Notes: generated from the letters alone by a model not told the origin. 64,000 bases of DNA from CBDDHT01 sp965227905 (GCA_965227905.1 OZ245780.1:62001-126000), one strand, 5' to 3'. Shown: positions 1 through 8,715, numbered from the stretch's first letter. Program-made: numbers and translations.

Positions 1-2
1 AA

Positions 3-479
3 AAAATTACCGTCTACAGGGCGTTCTCGCTGTGGGTGGTCTACATCACGCAATCGCGTCAAGACGCGATCCAAAAATACGGCGAAAAAGAAATTGCGGT
101 TCTGGAAGATAATGTCTCCATCATCCAGTACCTCAAAGCCTCGAATATCGAAGAGACAGAGCGGCTTTCCAAAGCAATTGGTAATGAGCACACGCTTCAA
201 CACAGCCTCGGACTGAACTCTGACCAGCGCGCCTTTTCCGGAAATGTAGGTCTTGGTCGGGATCGTGTGATTCCACAGACCGAACTCATGACACTCAGGG
301 ACGACGAACAGCTTGTTTTCGTGTCCCGTTTTGGGTGGATGAAAGAAAAAAAGCTACGCCAAAACAACATGTATCCCTTCTGCTACGCCCTCGCACCCAA
401 TCCACATGAGGGCGGCGTTCTGCCCCCGGACCCTAAAGTCGACTTCAACACAACCCCCATCAACACGGATGAGGAGTAA
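3..479 (+). CDS. TraG/VirD4-type coupling protein, C-terminal part
   Basis: The reading frame is open from the first bases of the window, so the gene starts outside it; only about 158 codons are visible. The visible part matches the end of TraG/VirD4 type IV coupling proteins: a QSRQDAIQKYG stretch, then ILEDN-like and ERLSKAIG segments and a late block with LMTLRDDEQLVFVSRFG. Such proteins are inner-membrane ATPases that pass relaxosome DNA to a conjugation channel. The Walker motifs lie upstream, out of view. It is followed 5 bp later by a small membrane-protein gene, as in a transfer operon. Family assignment is by pattern recognition and is fairly secure. Confidence 0.75.
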   Translation, partial: KITVYRAFSLWVVYITQSRQDAIQKYGEKEIAVLEDNVSIIQYLKASNIEETERLSKAIGNEHTLQHSLGLNSDQRAFSGNVGLGRDRVIPQTELMTLRDDEQLVFVSRFGWMKEKKLRQNNMYPFCYALAPNPHEGGVLPPDPKVDFNTTPINTDEE

Positions 480-484
480 GCTGC

Positions 485-1099
485 ATGAGTGCGCGTCCGA
501 AACCCCGCCTGCTGCAAGCGAGTTATTTCGTCTGGATTATCGTGCCTGCTATTTTATTTGGCATCTACCAACTCTACGGCCTGCCGCACATGCTACTGAC
601 CTATAGCTGGCAGGATAACGGGCTGGGCTATAGCGGTCCCATTTCTGCGCGCCAATTTACGCGCTGCTCTTATGTCGGCCCGAGCGGATGGAAGACAATT
701 TATCCTGCAAACGGGTCGTGCGGTCTCATCCGCTTTTTCAAGACAAGCGGGTCAGGGGCCGGAGCGCCAAAGTCACACAGGTCAATGCATCGCCATTTCG
801 GTGACTGTGAAGCGCGGGGGCAACTTCTGCTCTTGAACGATCTGGAGCCGCACCATGCCTTTCAGAACATACAACACGGTTCCCTCATCAATAATGCCTT
901 GCGCGATTTGGGCATCGCAATGTTCTTTGGATTGCACGGCAACATTGAATGTCGAGATTTCCCGCCAGAACTCATCGTAGTTCAGCGGTTCCAGCCACTC
1001 TTCAACGTCTTTTCTGTCTTCAAAACTACGCATGCGCAAAGTGTGCACAAACGTGCGCGGCGAATGCAAATTTGGTCGACAAAGGCAGATCAGTCATGA
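485..1099 (+). CDS. Small membrane protein of the mobile element; 3' end doubtful
   Basis: The ATG lies 5 bp after the coupling-protein stop. The first 90 or so residues look genuine: a short basic N-terminus, a hydrophobic helix at about residues 14-36 (YFVWIIVPAILFGIYQLYG), then a periplasmic-type segment with GPISARQFTRCSYVG and SCGLIRFFKTSG. From about position 755 the frame runs into a gene on the other strand (782-1033) and its composition becomes implausible, so the true end is probably near 760-780 and a small frameshift may have removed the natural stop. Function is not recognised; position suggests a conjugation accessory protein. Confidence 0.5.
   Translation: MSARPKPRLLQASYFVWIIVPAILFGIYQLYGLPHMLLTYSWQDNGLGYSGPISARQFTRCSYVGPSGWKTIYPANGSCGLIRFFKTSGSGAGAPKSHRSMHRHFGDCEARGQLLLLNDLEPHHAFQNIQHGSLINNALRDLGIAMFFGLHGNIECRDFPPELIVVQRFQPLFNVFSVFKTTHAQSVHKRARRMQIWSTKADQS
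782..1033 (-). CDS. Hypothetical 83-aa protein
   Basis: Encoded opposite the doubtful tail of the preceding gene. I use the ATG at 1033 (MRSFEDRKDVEEW); a TTG 36 bp further upstream is less likely. The protein has a consistent amphipathic composition, with WLEPLNYDEFW and IDEGTVLYVLKGM segments that look conserved rather than random. It contains no membrane segment. It resembles small orphan proteins seen in alphaproteobacterial mobile elements, but I cannot name a family. It could be a regulator or antitoxin-like protein; that is a guess from size and place. Confidence 0.5.
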   Translation of the reverse strand: MRSFEDRKDVEEWLEPLNYDEFWREISTFNVAVQSKEHCDAQIAQGIIDEGTVLYVLKGMVRLQIVQEQKLPPRFTVTEMAMH

Positions 1100-1596
1100 G
1101 TTTCGACGTTTCAGAAGAATTACGCCGGACCTTCGATTTGGCAGCCTTGCGCTCAGAGGCGCAAACCCTAAAGACCACGCACCATTGGCAGCAGCTTAGC
1201 GACATCAGGACTCGCCATGACGCGCTGCGTCTGGATGAAGATAAAGCATTGGAGCGCGAGTGGGATAAGCGCGTGGATATCGCTTACCGCAAGCTCATGC
1301 ATGGCTCCGCCGCTGCTGGACGCGCGCTGAGTCATCCACACGCCGCACAAGTCCAAAATAGCCAAGAGGAGATGCTCCGCCGCGCGCAGCGTCGGGTCAA
1401 AGCCGGGCATGAGTTGCGGCTCATCAAAATTGATGAATCTGAGGCCAAGGAAACACGTGCGCTGCTCAAGCAAGCCCACCGCGAAAACAACCAAAGCGGA
1501 AAGGCTCGCTATGGCTTTAAAAAAGCCGCTGAGCGCCGCTCCGGCGTTGACAGGCGCAAAGGACAAAGCCCATCGCCCGGACCCGTCAGGTCATGA
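1096..1596 (+). CDS. Hypothetical charged helical protein, 166 aa
   Basis: The ATG at 1096 has an AAAGG ribosome site about 10 bp upstream and gives MSFDVSEELRRTFDL. The open frame extends further upstream but only through DNA antisense to the previous gene. The product is very rich in Arg, Lys, Glu and Ala, predicted mostly helical, and ends in a basic low-complexity tail (RRSGVDRRKGQ). No enzyme motif is visible. A nucleic-acid-binding or structural role inside the transfer element is possible, but nothing proves it. Confidence 0.55.
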   Translation: MSFDVSEELRRTFDLAALRSEAQTLKTTHHWQQLSDIRTRHDALRLDEDKALEREWDKRVDIAYRKLMHGSAAAGRALSHPHAAQVQNSQEEMLRRAQRRVKAGHELRLIKIDESEAKETRALLKQAHRENNQSGKARYGFKKAAERRSGVDRRKGQSPSPGPVRS

Positions 1597-1714
1597 GCAG
1601 CAGTCTTATCGCAAATACTTCGCAAGAATATTGCGCAGTATATCTTGGACATTATAGGATTATTATCCTATATTTGTTCTTGTTTTGTTCACAATAGAAG
1701 TAAAGGAGTGATAT

Positions 1715-2380
1715 ATGAACTATTCAATAGACCCAACTAGGCAAGAAAACGTTTCCAAGGCCCGCAACAGCTTCTCCGGGGTATTGCTGACAGATGCTCA
1801 GTTCGATGAGTTTGTTGCCGTCGTCGCCATCTTGGAACGCGAGATACGCACGACAGGCACATTCAAGGACAAGCTCGACGGCTATGCGCATGCAATCGCC
1901 CGCTCACAGAGAATGGATGATGCCAAGGCTAACACCATCAGCCGTGATCTCTTTAAGGAGATCACGGGTCAGACCCTGAACCAGATGCGCGCGGAGCTCA
2001 TGCAAAATGAAAAGGACAAAGAGGCCAGCCCTGAATACCGACAGGATGCCTATGAGGCGGCATGTGAAATCGGCCCGATGGTGGAAACGGGTGAAAAAAT
2101 GACCTCTCACCGCGCTTATGCGTTTCAGGCTGACTTTGTTGCGGCTCAGCATGGCGTCACAGCTGCCGGAGCCAAACGCATTATGGCTGAGGAATTTGAA
2201 GGCGCGGAGAACAGAACGCTCTACGACTGGGGTAAGGAGCTGGATGACAAATACTACCGTCCGCAGATTGAAGCCGCCAAAAAAGAGCGTGAGGCCCGAC
2301 GCGCACAGGAGCGCGGCACTGGCGCGCGCGGCCGCACCAACAGCCGTTCTCATGCGCCCTCTGGCCCGTCGATGGGTTAG
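1715..2380 (+). CDS. Hypothetical mobile-element protein, 221 aa
   Basis: A strong ribosome site (AAAGGAG, 1701-1707) lies 7 bp before the ATG. The upstream AT-rich stretch (about 1630-1700) looks like a promoter region, so a new transcription unit probably starts here. The protein is soluble and helical, with two similar-sized helical halves and a basic, low-complexity C-terminus (EREARRAQERGTGARGR). No catalytic motif is visible. It sits between transfer-type genes and a serine recombinase and is probably part of the element's maintenance or transfer set. Its stop (2378-2380) lies 8 bp before the next start. Confidence 0.6.
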   Translation: MNYSIDPTRQENVSKARNSFSGVLLTDAQFDEFVAVVAILEREIRTTGTFKDKLDGYAHAIARSQRMDDAKANTISRDLFKEITGQTLNQMRAELMQNEKDKEASPEYRQDAYEAACEIGPMVETGEKMTSHRAYAFQADFVAAQHGVTAAGAKRIMAEEFEGAENRTLYDWGKELDDKYYRPQIEAAKKEREARRAQERGTGARGRTNSRSHAPSGPSMG

Positions 2381-2388
2381 TGCGCGTT

Positions 2389-2811
2389 ATGGCGGAAAAC
2401 GAGTGTGTATCTGACCGGAAGAAATATGGGAGGCAGGGCTTACCTGCCTCTCATTCCCCATCCCAGGTTGAACCAGGCAAGCGCCCAACGCTAACGCTGG
2501 ATGTGGCGTTTTATGAGTCATATTTGGAAGACGGTGATTTGAGCGAAGAGCAGAAGCGCGAGTTATTGGAAGCGCTCTGGTCCATCATTGTGAGTTTTGT
2601 GGATTTAGGCTTCGGCATTCATCCCTTGCAGCAAACAAATGACGATGGCGGCCAGAATGGAATACCTGCGGAATTCCTGATACCGGATTCCGGTGACGAC
2701 AGAAACTGTCATGCTGCACCCCAACCTCGTTTTGATAGCGCCAAAGAGGTGCCAAACGAAGAATCTTCAAGGGGGTTTTTGGACAGAAAGGAGGCGCAAG
2801 ATGACATTTGA
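2389..2811 (+). CDS. Small protein preceding the serine recombinase
   Basis: The start is set at the ATG at 2389 (MAENECVSD), just downstream of the preceding stop. The centre contains LSEEQKRELLEALWSI followed by VSFVDLGFG and IHPLQQ. I recognise this block as typical of small proteins encoded directly upstream of large serine recombinases in alphaproteobacterial elements. The stop overlaps the recombinase start (2801) by 11 bp, so the two are probably translationally coupled. It may act as a recombination accessory or directionality factor, but that is inference from position only. Confidence 0.6.
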   Translation: MAENECVSDRKKYGRQGLPASHSPSQVEPGKRPTLTLDVAFYESYLEDGDLSEEQKRELLEALWSIIVSFVDLGFGIHPLQQTNDDGGQNGIPAEFLIPDSGDDRNCHAAPQPRFDSAKEVPNEESSRGFLDRKEAQDDI

Positions 2812-4390
2812 TTTTGGGCCGTTTCACAATGTGACAGACGCCATCATTTACTGCCGCGTTTCCAGTAAGGCGCAGATTGCGCGTGGAGATGGATTGCAGT
2901 CTCAAGAGACGCGCTGTCGAGCCTATGCAGAATTCAAGGGCTATTACGTGAGGCACGTTTTTACAGATGACTTAACGGGGAAAAAAGCGGCAAGGCCCGG
3001 GTTTGAGTCGCTGCTATCTTTTCTGCGCTCGGATCGGAAAAATCCGCATGTTGTGCTGATTGATGATGTGACGCGTTTCGCGCGCAATGTGCGCGTTCAT
3101 TTTGATCTGCGCGACGAGATAACTGAGGCTGGAGGAATTTTGGAATCCCCCACCATGGAGTTTCGGGATGATGCCGATAGCGAATTCAATGAATACATCC
3201 AAGCTTCAGCTTCACAATACCAATCCCGAAAAAATCAAGAGCAAACGGTCAATCGAATGAAGGCCCGCTGTCTGAATGGTTATTGGGTGTTCCAACCGCC
3301 AATTGGGTTCAAATACGAAAAGATTGAAGGCCACGGAAAACTGCTGGTCCGTAATGAGCCGCTCGCATCCATAGTGCAGGAAGCGTTGGAAGGCTTCGCA
3401 TCAGGGAGACTGGAAACGCAGGCAGAGGTTAAACGCTTTCTAGAAAACGAGCCGGAGTTTCCAAAAGACTTGCCGAACGGACAAATCCGCAACCAACGTG
3501 TGAATGATATTTTGAACCGTGTGACCTATGCGGGCTATCTGGAAGTCCCAAAATGGGGAATTCCCATCCGTAAGGCGCAACATCAGGGTCTCATCAGCCT
3601 TGCAACACATCAGGCAATCAACAAACGCCTATCTCAAGGAGCCAGAGCGCCAGCACGAAAAGATATCAGTAGTGATTTTCCTTTGCGCGGATTCATCGTC
3701 TGCGGCGATTGCGAAAAGCCACTAACGGCCAATTGGTCAAGAAGCAGCACAGGGAAGAAGCACCCCTATTACCTGTGTTTCAACAAAGGGTGCGACAGCT
3801 ACCGCAAATCGATACCGCGTGATGAACTCGAGGCGAGCTTCACAAAAGTCGTTCGTTCGCTGACACCAGAGCCAAGCTTGTTAAAGGCTGCGAGTGCGAT
3901 GTTCAAGGATGCTTGGCAGCAGCGCCAGACACAGGCTGACGCTGCAAAGGCAGCATTGGAGAACAAGGTCGGAGAACTCACAAAGCAAATAGAGCTTCTG
4001 GTGGACCGGATTGTGACTTCAGAGAGTGCGACGGCTGTCGGCGCATATGAGCAGCGGATCGCCAAACTCGAACGCGAGAAGTTGATTGTAGCGGAGAAAC
4101 TGGCTGCAAAGCCCGGCCCCAAACGTTCGTTTGATGAAATGTTCGAACTTGCGTTCAGGTTTTTGGCAAACCCTTGGAAACTATGGGATTCCAATCGTCT
4201 TGAAGACAAAAGAACAGTACTCAGATTGGCGTTTTTGACGCGTCCAGCCTATCACCGCAAAACAGGACTTCGAACGCCGCAACTTACTGAACCATTTAGA
4301 TTTTTAGGAGGTAACATGGAAATTTGTGGAATGGCGCACCCGGCACGATTCGAACGTGCGACCTCTGCCTTCGGAGGGCAAGGGAAATAA
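2801..4390 (+). CDS. Large serine recombinase reading into a tRNA-Arg fragment
   Basis: The ATG at 2801 follows an AAAGGAGG ribosome site. The N-terminal resolvase domain carries IIYCRVSSKAQ with the nucleophilic Ser at about residue 21 and an LIDDVTRFARN block. A recombinase domain follows, then a zinc-ribbon with CGDCEKPL and CFNKGC, then a coiled coil with repeated Glu/Lys heptads near residues 380-460. This is the full family layout at 529 aa. The last 17 or so codons (AHPARFERATSAFGG) are the translation of a tRNA-Arg 3' fragment at 4332-4380, so the gene's 3' end is the attachment site. It probably drove integration of the element to its left. Confidence 0.9.
   Translation: MTFDFGPFHNVTDAIIYCRVSSKAQIARGDGLQSQETRCRAYAEFKGYYVRHVFTDDLTGKKAARPGFESLLSFLRSDRKNPHVVLIDDVTRFARNVRVHFDLRDEITEAGGILESPTMEFRDDADSEFNEYIQASASQYQSRKNQEQTVNRMKARCLNGYWVFQPPIGFKYEKIEGHGKLLVRNEPLASIVQEALEGFASGRLETQAEVKRFLENEPEFPKDLPNGQIRNQRVNDILNRVTYAGYLEVPKWGIPIRKAQHQGLISLATHQAINKRLSQGARAPARKDISSDFPLRGFIVCGDCEKPLTANWSRSSTGKKHPYYLCFNKGCDSYRKSIPRDELEASFTKVVRSLTPEPSLLKAASAMFKDAWQQRQTQADAAKAALENKVGELTKQIELLVDRIVTSESATAVGAYEQRIAKLEREKLIVAEKLAAKPGPKRSFDEMFELAFRFLANPWKLWDSNRLEDKRTVLRLAFLTRPAYHRKTGLRTPQLTEPFRFLGGNMEICGMAHPARFERATSAFGGQGK
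4332..4380. repeat. Left attachment repeat (tRNA-Arg 3' fragment)
   Basis: This 49-bp block is identical to 35021-35069, the 3' part of the intact tRNA-Arg gene from the anticodon loop to CCA. Identity stops abruptly on both sides. It is the left end of the island and also the 3' end of the serine recombinase frame. Confidence 0.93.
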
Positions 4391-4493
4391 GTCTCTGTGG
4401 GTTCCTGGTTTTTCCGTTAGTTTCCAGAACTCCCCGATTCTCGCTAATTCTTCTACACTGACATTCCCAGGCATTCCTTGAGTTTCTGATTCC

Positions 4494-4513
4494 GTGCTAC
4501 CCTAGTGCTGCCC
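4494..4513. promoter_or_regulatory. Tandem 9-bp motif, probable integrase arm site (left)
   Basis: Two near-identical 9-mers (GTGCTACCC, GTGCTGCCC) are separated by 2 bp. The same 9+2+9 arrangement occurs at 34954-34973 by the right end. The site lies just before the integrase ribosome site, so binding there could also repress integrase expression. That role is inferred. Confidence 0.6.
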
Positions 4514-4527
4514 GGAGGATCATGAGC

Positions 4528-5787
4528 ATGCCTAGATTGACGAAGCGCACAGTCGACGCGGCCAAGCCCAAACAGTCGGATTACGTCCTGTGGGATAGCG
4601 ACCTCGCCGGCTTCGGACTGAGGGTGCGGCCCTCGGGAGCCAAGAGCTACATCGTCCAATACCGAACTGCCGGCGGCCGCTCCGGAGTCGTGCGCAAGGT
4701 TACGCTCGGCCGCCATGGCTCTCCTTGGACGCCTGATAGCGCAAGGGCCAAAGCGTGGCGGATCCTGGGGACCATTGCGAACGGAGCGGACCCGGCGAGA
4801 GAGAAGACTGAAAAGCGGCGTGACATGACCGTTGCAGATCTCTGCGAACTATATCTCGCCGAAGGCTGCATCACGAAGAAGCCCTCCACACTGGCGACGG
4901 ATCGAGGCCGGATCGAGCGGCACATCAAACCGCTCCTTGGCCGGAAGCGTGTGTCCGAAGTTTCGAAAGTCGACGTCGAGCGATTCCTGGGAGATGTGGC
5001 GGCGGGCAAGACCAAAGCCGACCTGAAGACCGGGAAGCGAGGGCGCGCGATCGTAAAGGGTGGTCGCGGGACTGCCACCAGGACGGTCGGGCTCTTGGGC
5101 AGCGTCTTCTCATTCGCCTCGTCCCGAGGCCTGCGGCCGGACAACCCTGCGAAAGGCGTAAAACGCTTCCCCGACAAGAAGTGCGAGCGTTTTCTGTCCG
5201 CGGCGGAATTTGCGCGACTTGGCGAGGAGCTCCGAGCCGCGGAGGCATCCGACAAGAACAGGAAGGCGGTCGCCATCATTCGCTTGCTCGCCCTCACCGG
5301 TGCGCGGAAGAGTGAGATCGCAGCCCTTAGATGGGCCGAAGTCGACTATGAGCATTCTTGCCTGCGCCTCGGCAACTCGAAGACCGATCAGAAAATCATT
5401 CCCCTTGGCGCCCCGGCTATTGACGTTCTGAAGAAGTGTGCGCCCGAGGAAGGATCACCCTATGTATTTCCTGCAACCAGAGGCAATCGCTGGTTTCAGG
5501 GCCACGACAAAGTGTGGCGTCAGGTTCGAGAAGCTGCCGGCTTTCCCGATGTTCGCATTCATGATCTCCGACATTCCTTCGCGAGTGTCGCCGTGACGGG
5601 AGGCAACACTCTCCCCTTCATCGGTGCAATTCTCGGGCACAAAGACGTGAAAACCACGGCGAGATATGCCCATCTCGCCGATGATCCACTGAAGGCCGCG
5701 GCGAAAGGTATCTCGGAGGATGTCGCCGGCGCGATGCACGGTGTGGCCGCAGGCAGCAACGTGGTGCGACTTATAGACCGCCGATAA
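4528..5787 (+). CDS. Tyrosine recombinase, island integrase
   Basis: A GGAGG at 4514-4518 lies 9 bp before the ATG at 4528 (MPRLTKRTVDAAKP). The ATG at 4522 is only 3 bp from it and is less likely. The N-terminal 95 residues form the DUF4102-type arm-binding domain, followed by a SAM-like core-binding domain and the catalytic domain. Catalytic residues are visible: Arg in LTGARKSEIAAL, His and Arg in IHDLRHSFAS, His in LGHKD and the nucleophilic Tyr in TARYAHL, near the end. Length (419 aa) is normal and the gene is intact. Its place 150 bp inside the left repeat makes it the enzyme that inserts and excises the island at tRNA-Arg. Confidence 0.95.
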   Translation: MPRLTKRTVDAAKPKQSDYVLWDSDLAGFGLRVRPSGAKSYIVQYRTAGGRSGVVRKVTLGRHGSPWTPDSARAKAWRILGTIANGADPAREKTEKRRDMTVADLCELYLAEGCITKKPSTLATDRGRIERHIKPLLGRKRVSEVSKVDVERFLGDVAAGKTKADLKTGKRGRAIVKGGRGTATRTVGLLGSVFSFASSRGLRPDNPAKGVKRFPDKKCERFLSAAEFARLGEELRAAEASDKNRKAVAIIRLLALTGARKSEIAALRWAEVDYEHSCLRLGNSKTDQKIIPLGAPAIDVLKKCAPEEGSPYVFPATRGNRWFQGHDKVWRQVREAAGFPDVRIHDLRHSFASVAVTGGNTLPFIGAILGHKDVKTTARYAHLADDPLKAAAKGISEDVAGAMHGVAAGSNVVRLIDRR

Positions 5788-5943
5788 AAGAGGCCGAATG
5801 AGCGACGTCATTTTGACCACACGCACCTGAACCGAGATCTGTTCCGAGCCGGAGGCGCCGGATGCGGGGTGGAGCTTGCATATCAAGCTGGGCGCCCGGT
5901 TCAAGTGGCAAGTCATTCGATTCAATCTTCGTGAGCACTACCT

Positions 5944-6675
5944 GTGACCAAACCTTCGTCCCATAAATTGCTGAGGATCCCAGTTCGCTACGTCGAGGGA
6001 AACTGGGAGTGCAAATACGGTGGAGTCGTGCCTGTTGATCATGGCACTGAAGCGGAACTTGTCGTCAGCAGCAAGTCGGTCACGGACGAGGCCTTCCTCG
6101 AGATGGTCACCACCAAGTCAAAACTCAAGGCACTCGAACAGGGAGTCACGCTCCATGCCTGGCTCGCGACCAAGGATCAAGAGGAACTAACGGAGGAGCA
6201 GAAAAGTTGCCTGATTCCCTGGCAGAGCCGGCTTCATGAAATTGCCACCGAGCAAATCGACAACAGGAATTCAGGTGACTTGAGCCTGGTCGAAGTCACT
6301 ATTGGTGATCCAACCGACCAACAATCGAGTAAGTTTGACACGGAGAGTGGGGGGCTCTGGCTATTGACAGAGGGACCGAGGGCCGTCGGTCTGCAGTCTA
6401 CACGCATATTTCTGCCACACGCGGTTTCGACCGATCCAGTGAACAGCCTCAATCACGCATTCACAAAACTTTCTGAGACGTACGAGCCTTGGCGTATTTC
6501 GCATACTGGAAACGTTTATCAGCGCTTCCTCTACCGGGAAGAGAACGGCAAATGGTATCCGCTCGAATGCTTGCGCCAAGCAGCGCTGGCTCGGCATGAG
6601 CAGGCAATTGCATACCAGCTCTGGCAAAACTTCTTGAAGCGCATGTCGGCGAGTGCGCGTCGGCCTGACGCATAG
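5944..6675 (+). CDS. Hypothetical protein, 243 aa
   Basis: Starts with GTG at 5944 without a strong ribosome site; no better in-frame start is near. The protein is soluble and acidic, with aromatic-rich blocks (GNWECKYGGVVPVD, NGKWYPLECLRQAAL) and a C-terminal helix. No family is recognised and no catalytic motif is evident. It lies alone between the integrase and a convergent membrane-protein gene, so the neighbourhood adds nothing beyond being island cargo. Confidence 0.65.
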   Translation: MTKPSSHKLLRIPVRYVEGNWECKYGGVVPVDHGTEAELVVSSKSVTDEAFLEMVTTKSKLKALEQGVTLHAWLATKDQEELTEEQKSCLIPWQSRLHEIATEQIDNRNSGDLSLVEVTIGDPTDQQSSKFDTESGGLWLLTEGPRAVGLQSTRIFLPHAVSTDPVNSLNHAFTKLSETYEPWRISHTGNVYQRFLYREENGKWYPLECLRQAALARHEQAIAYQLWQNFLKRMSASARRPDA

Positions 6676-6791
6676 TTAGATTCCGCAGAGTTATACTGTT
6701 TTTGGGCCAACGATAGCTTCTGGGCTTATGATCTGGGAGGTACGATCCGATTTAGGACCGCGGGCAGGACATTCCCTCCGATTGTACTGGT

Positions 6792-7232
6792 TTACAGAAG
6801 TGCGCCGAGGAGAGATTGACACCTGCCTTGTGCGCTACAGACCTGACCGTAAAAAGCTATCCAGGACAGTACGGATGCGACCGCAAAGACGACCGGGCCG
6901 GCTCTTGAGAACCTCGTTCCGTGTCTGATGCCAATGTCAGCGAATATCTCGTCGACCGCTGCTTCGCCTTCTTTCCGGAGAATTGTCTTGGCGTCATGCT
7001 GCGAAACAAAATGAGAAAACACGAACAGCGTGGAGGCCCATATGGGAGTCGAAACGCTCCACTCCAGCATAGACGAGATGAACCAGACGGAGAGTGCGAT
7101 GCCGAAGACAATTGCCAGCCAGACCACTGGCCTTTTAGCGAGGATGAAGACGAGATTGTAGCTCTGCGCGTATAAGATTTTGATGCAGCCATATAGCACA
7201 ACGATGCCCGCTATCGTCCACACAATTGTCAT
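6792..7232 (-). CDS. Small integral membrane protein, 146 aa
   Basis: The ATG at 7232 begins a hydrophobic helix (residues 2-20). Three more hydrophobic stretches follow: about 33-53, 63-76 and 112-128. Between the third and last helix is a charged loop with DAKTILRKEGEAAVDEIFAD. This fits a four-helix inner-membrane protein. Family is not recognised. It is convergent with the 5944-6675 gene and divergent from an XRE regulator at 7421, which could regulate it. Confidence 0.6.
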   Translation of the reverse strand: MTIVWTIAGIVVLYGCIKILYAQSYNLVFILAKRPVVWLAIVFGIALSVWFISSMLEWSVSTPIWASTLFVFSHFVSQHDAKTILRKEGEAAVDEIFADIGIRHGTRFSRAGPVVFAVASVLSWIAFYGQVCSAQGRCQSLLGALL

Positions 7233-7420
7233 CTCGTGCTCCCCGCCTTTTACCTGGCAGAACTAACGAGCGCTGGTACCAACAGCCGCAGTTGGCCATC
7301 GACCTCGCATGCTGAACGCTCCCACCATTCATCTTCACGATGGCTTCGTTACCAGCAGAAATCTGCTAATGTGACTCATAGTCCGTAGACGATTAGTCCA
7401 CAAGAGGCCGCCATGGCTTC

Positions 7421-7648
7421 GTGGACCACTATCGAAATGTATTTGCCAAGAACGTGCGACGAAGGCGCGAGAGTTTGGGTTTCTCGCAAGAGCAATTGGG
7501 TTTCGAGACCGGCCTCGATCGCACCTATATCTCCGGCATCGAACGCGGCGTGCGGAACCCTTCGCTCGACGTGATCGTAAAGATCTCGATGGCACTCAAC
7601 ACGACGCCATCTGCGCTCCTCGCCGCGAACGAAATTGTCGAAGGCTGA
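7421..7648 (+). CDS. XRE-family HTH regulator, 75 aa
   Basis: A single Cro/C1-type helix-turn-helix fills the protein: RRRRESLGFSQEQLGFETGL, then the recognition helix DRTYISGIERGVRNPSLD, then a closing helix with PSALLAAN. The start is GTG at 7421; an out-of-frame ATG at 7413 is not usable. Proteins of this size usually bind as dimers to their own promoter. It is separated by about 190 bp from the divergent membrane-protein gene, a plausible operator region. Confidence 0.85.
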   Translation: MDHYRNVFAKNVRRRRESLGFSQEQLGFETGLDRTYISGIERGVRNPSLDVIVKISMALNTTPSALLAANEIVEG

Positions 7649-7776
7649 GACCAGCGTTTGCTCCCCACTGCCATTAAACTGCTCGTAGAAGCAGATATCC
7701 AAGTGCCTGGGGCTAGCGGCAAATTAATGCCACTCTCCCGGCCTCTTCTTGTAGCGTCCACGATGGGTCGGATACC

Positions 7777-8208
7777 CTATCCACACTTCGACAGTTTGGC
7801 TTGCGAAGCAAAAAAATCGTCCGCCATGCTAGCGAACCGGTCTTTAGCCTCCTCACTGATATAAGGTTCAGGATCTTTTGCTTCCTGGGAGTTGGCCTGC
7901 TCGATTGCGCACAATCTCGGATGTAGATAGGGCGCCAAATCCCTTGCCGCCTTCTGTGACATTTCCCGAAAGCGTAGTGCTTCCTTGAAGTCAGCAGCCA
8001 GATCATCGACGCCGCCTTTGCACTCGGCTGCAGAAGTAATCTTCCTAACAATCTCATACGCCTCCGCATGAAAGAAGCGCATATTGTCCGCCATGACTTC
8101 GATTGGTGACAAGCCTTCCTGTATGACGCGTTCGGCTACCTCGCGGGTTCGTTTATTCGCCGACCCCGGCTTGCGCCCTGCTCCGGGACGAGAACCGCCT
8201 CGTGGCAT
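7777..8208 (-). CDS. Phage-type hypothetical protein (terminase small-subunit-like N-terminus)
   Basis: The ATG at 8208 gives MPRGGSRPGAGRKPGS, a Gly/Arg/Lys-rich opening common in phage small-terminase and related DNA-packaging proteins; the open frame extends 18 codons upstream but without a better start. The rest is helical, with LSPIEVMADNMRFF and an acidic C-terminal half. Length (143 aa) fits that group. No other packaging genes are nearby, so it is either a lone prophage relic or island cargo. Confidence 0.6.
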   Translation of the reverse strand: MPRGGSRPGAGRKPGSANKRTREVAERVIQEGLSPIEVMADNMRFFHAEAYEIVRKITSAAECKGGVDDLAADFKEALRFREMSQKAARDLAPYLHPRLCAIEQANSQEAKDPEPYISEEAKDRFASMADDFFASQAKLSKCG

Positions 8209-8583
8209 TTTTCGATATCCTTTGATTCCAATCAAACGATCGTGGCCGATTCTGCATTCCACGTCTGCGTACGGAATGTTCGGAAAGGCCGTGCCGCAGG
8301 CACAGCCTCTTGCACACGGCCGCTGCGAACCAAATCCTGCAAGGGGATCCGACTATCAGCACACGGTATTATAATACCTGTATTAGCTGGACATGAAAAC
8401 TCCATGTCAGCCCACACAGAGACTGGTAAAGAAGTTGGCCGAATTTCGTTATTAGCGCGTTCAGCGTCTGTCGTCTGTTTGCGATGAGATCCGCCCACTT
8501 TAATAAACTATCACCCCACTTGACGAAAACACAGTGACCAGTCAACTCAGGATTCTCCAAATGAATGAGGGCGTCACGGGGCT
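8209..8583. other. No recognisable gene
   Basis: Short frames occur on both strands, but none has a credible start, ribosome site or protein-like composition. It separates the terminase-like gene from an integrase remnant and may be decayed sequence. Confidence 0.4.
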
Positions 8584-8715
8584 CAGGTCAGTGCACTCTT
8601 GGGCCATAAAGACGTAAAGACAACAGCGCGATACGCTCATCTTGCTGACGATCCACTGAAGGCGGCGGCCCATAAGATTTCGCGGGACGTCGATAACGCC
8701 ATGGGCAACACCTAA
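8584..8715 (+). pseudogene. C-terminal remnant of a tyrosine integrase
   Basis: Translating from 8584 gives about 43 codons ending at TAA 8713-8715. They contain LLGHKDVKTTARYAHLADDP, almost identical to the end of the island integrase, including the catalytic His and Tyr. Nothing integrase-like precedes it. It is the tail of a second, closely related integrase gene and suggests an older element once ended here. Confidence 0.85.
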
